From the NCBI GenBank assembly GCA_946699065.1, contig CAMPDV010000239.1, forward strand, positions 124,001-188,000: 64,000 nt of DNA, given 5' to 3'. Made by a program: the position numbers and the translations under genes. The stretch is from Loxodes magnus. Lineage: Eukaryota > Ciliophora > Karyorelictea > Loxodida > Loxodidae. This document shows positions 62,829-64,000 of this stretch, piece by piece (the first letter of the stretch is position 1; each line of letters opens with the position of its first letter). The notes under the pieces are model-generated. The model searched no databases, was not told the DNA's origin, and saw only the letters and a program-made list of their open reading frames with translations.

Positions 62829-64000
62829 TCAAAATAAATGAATAAACCTTTTTAAATAAAGTGCAAATAAAAAAGATGAAAAAATGGAGTGAATGAGAAA
62901 TATAAACATTCGAGAAGAAAGAGTTTTCAAAATAAATGAATAAACCTTTTTAAATAAAGTGCAAATAAAAAAGATGAAAAAAATGGAGTGAATGCTAAAT
63001 ATAAACATTCGAGAAGAAAGAGTATTCAAAATAAATGAATAAAACTTTTTAAATAAAGTGCAAATAAAAAAGATGAAATAAATGGAGTGAATGCTAAATA
63101 TAAACATTCGAGAATAAAGAGTTTTCAAAATAAATGAATAAACCTTTTTAAATAAAGTGCAAATAAAAAAGATGAAACAATGGAGTGAATGCTTAATATA
63201 AACATTCGAGAAGAAAGAGTTTTCAAAATAAAAAACCTTTTTAAATAAAGTGCAAATAAAAAAAATAAAAAAAATGGAGTGAATGCTAAATATAAACATT
63301 CGAGAAGAAAGAGTATTCAAAATAAATGAATAAACCTTTTTAAATAAAGTGCAAATAAAAAAGATGAAAAAAATGGAGTGAATGAGAAATATAAACATTC
63401 GAGAAGAAAGAGTATTCAAAATAAATGAATAAAACTTTTTAAATAAAGTGCAAATAAAAAAAATAAAAAAAATGGAGTGAATGAAAAATACTAACATTCG
63501 AGAAGAAAGAGTTTTCAAAATAAATGAATAAACCTTTTTAAATAAAGTGCAAATAAAAAAGATGAAACAATGGAGTGAATGAAAAATATAAACATTCGAG
63601 AAGAAAGAGTATTCAAAATAAATGAATAAACCTTTTTAAATAAAGTGCAAATAAAAAAGATGAAACAATGGAGTGAATGCTTAATATAAACATTCGAGAA
63701 GAAAGAGTTTTCAAAATAAATGAATAAACCTTTTTAAATAAAGTGCAAATAAAAAAGATGAAACAATGGAGTGAATGCTAAATATAAACATTCGAGAATA
63801 AAGAGTTTTCAAAATAAATGAATAAACCTTTTTAAATAAAGTGCAAATAAAAAAGATGAAAAAAATGGAGTGAATGAGAAATATAAACATTCGAGAAGAA
63901 AGAGTATTCAAAATAAATGAATAAACCTTTTTAAATAAAGTGCAAATAAAAAAGATGAAACAATGGAGTGAATGAAAAATATAAACATTCGAGAAGAAAG
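62829..64000 (+). repeat. Copy of 16886 onward, to the window edge
   Basis: It is collinear at +45943, then +46042. The change of 109 from the previous block equals one 100-bp tgcgaaagtg monomer (16851) plus one 9-bp A-tract step, both absent here. The return of 99 equals one extra 99-bp monomer here. It continues beyond 64000. Confidence 0.75.

Larger units (their letters stand above)
1..64000 (+). repeat. Satellite DNA array, ~98-bp monomer, ~650 copies
   Basis: The motif cattcgaga recurs about every 98 bp from position 31 to the last line, with no interruption and no inverted copy that I could see. Spacings measured directly include 99 (31 to 130), 98 (130 to 228), 99 (228 to 327), 101 (2295 to 2396) and 103 (1012 to 1115). 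Each monomer contains cattcgaga, a T5 tract followed by aaataaagtgc, an A-rich stretch, and tggagtgaatg. Two monomers total about 196 bp, close to a nucleosome repeat. Arrays of this kind are known from centromeric and pericentromeric heterochromatin of eukaryotes; that location is inferred here. The array enters and leaves the window, so neither edge nor any flanking unique sequence is visible. No gene-like segment was found anywhere inside it. Confidence 0.98.
49541..64000 (+). repeat. A-type zone 3 (continues past the window)
   Basis: The tgcgaaagtg form is again frequent (49890, 50483, 53609, 54597, 55769, 57141, 58218, 58609, 59007, 60772). The zone reads as a patchwork of segments present elsewhere: 53439-55619 matches 4170-6350, 57117-58396 matches 35200-36478, 58161-59226 matches 8895-9960, and 59785 to the end follows 13252 onward. 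It also holds its own 593-bp tandem, a 1080-bp-spaced duplication and a 3126-bp spacing between 50518 and 53644. No genes are seen. Confidence 0.65.

Noticed and set aside
1-64000. CRISPR array
   Set aside because: Units are contiguous 98-bp repeats without unique spacers, and there are no cas genes.
1-64000. Transposon, retroelement or IS insertion
   Set aside because: No stretch departs from the monomer by more than known variant states, and I saw no terminal repeats or target duplications.
1-64000. tRNA, rRNA or other structured RNA genes
   Set aside because: No segment has the required sequence complexity or G+C; the short CTTT/AAAG inverted repeat in each monomer is too weak to call.
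1-64000. Naming the host organism
   Set aside because: Base composition and satellite structure fit many AT-rich eukaryotes, and I recognise no diagnostic sequence.

Overview
The whole window (1-64000) is one uninterrupted satellite DNA array. A roughly 98-bp monomer is repeated head to tail about 650 times, always in the same orientation. Both window edges fall inside the array, so its true length is unknown. I see no protein-coding gene, RNA gene, transposon, CRISPR array or unique-sequence island. A representative monomer (130-227) is about 23% G+C and strongly purine-biased on the + strand (about 52% A, 24% T, 15% G, 8% C). An AT-rich satellite of this size, organised in higher-order repeats (HORs), points to a eukaryotic nuclear genome, most likely constitutive heterochromatin such as a centromere, pericentromere or subtelomere. 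I do not recognise the family and cannot name the taxon.

Monomers differ at a few fixed places, each with a small set of recurring states. Numbering from the c of cattcga, these are: position 11 (G/T); 19 (T/A); 22 (C/A); a 4- or 5-bp loss around 28-36; the bases before the T5 tract (acc, aac, atc, aca); an A-rich stretch at 57-76 that can gain 9-bp steps; and 88-95, with about eight alternative forms. The segments between them are nearly invariant. Combinations of these states act as barcodes that reveal higher-order structure.

Five zones are visible, with approximate borders. A-type zones (1-19480, 27961-36780, 49541-64000) are rich in a diverged monomer carrying tgcgaaagtg and in long A-tract monomers, and they share kilobase-scale collinear copies. 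B-type zones (19481-27960, 36781-49540) are poor in these and carry an 'aaatcttttt' state and a 'gtcaatgaaaaata' state instead. Nested in them are tandem HORs of 289, 294, 384/385, 593, 1271 and 2830 bp, and dispersed copies 1.96, 3.1, 5.1, 21.9, 23.1 and 46-49 kb apart. Length differences between collinear copies resolve into whole monomers plus known small indels, which is the signature of unequal exchange or replication-based amplification.

Open frames on the minus strand (up to about 259 codons) arise from low stop-codon density in T-rich repeats and are not annotated as genes. Comparisons were made by eye, using shared offsets, rare markers and spot checks at block edges. Identity figures would need a real self-alignment.
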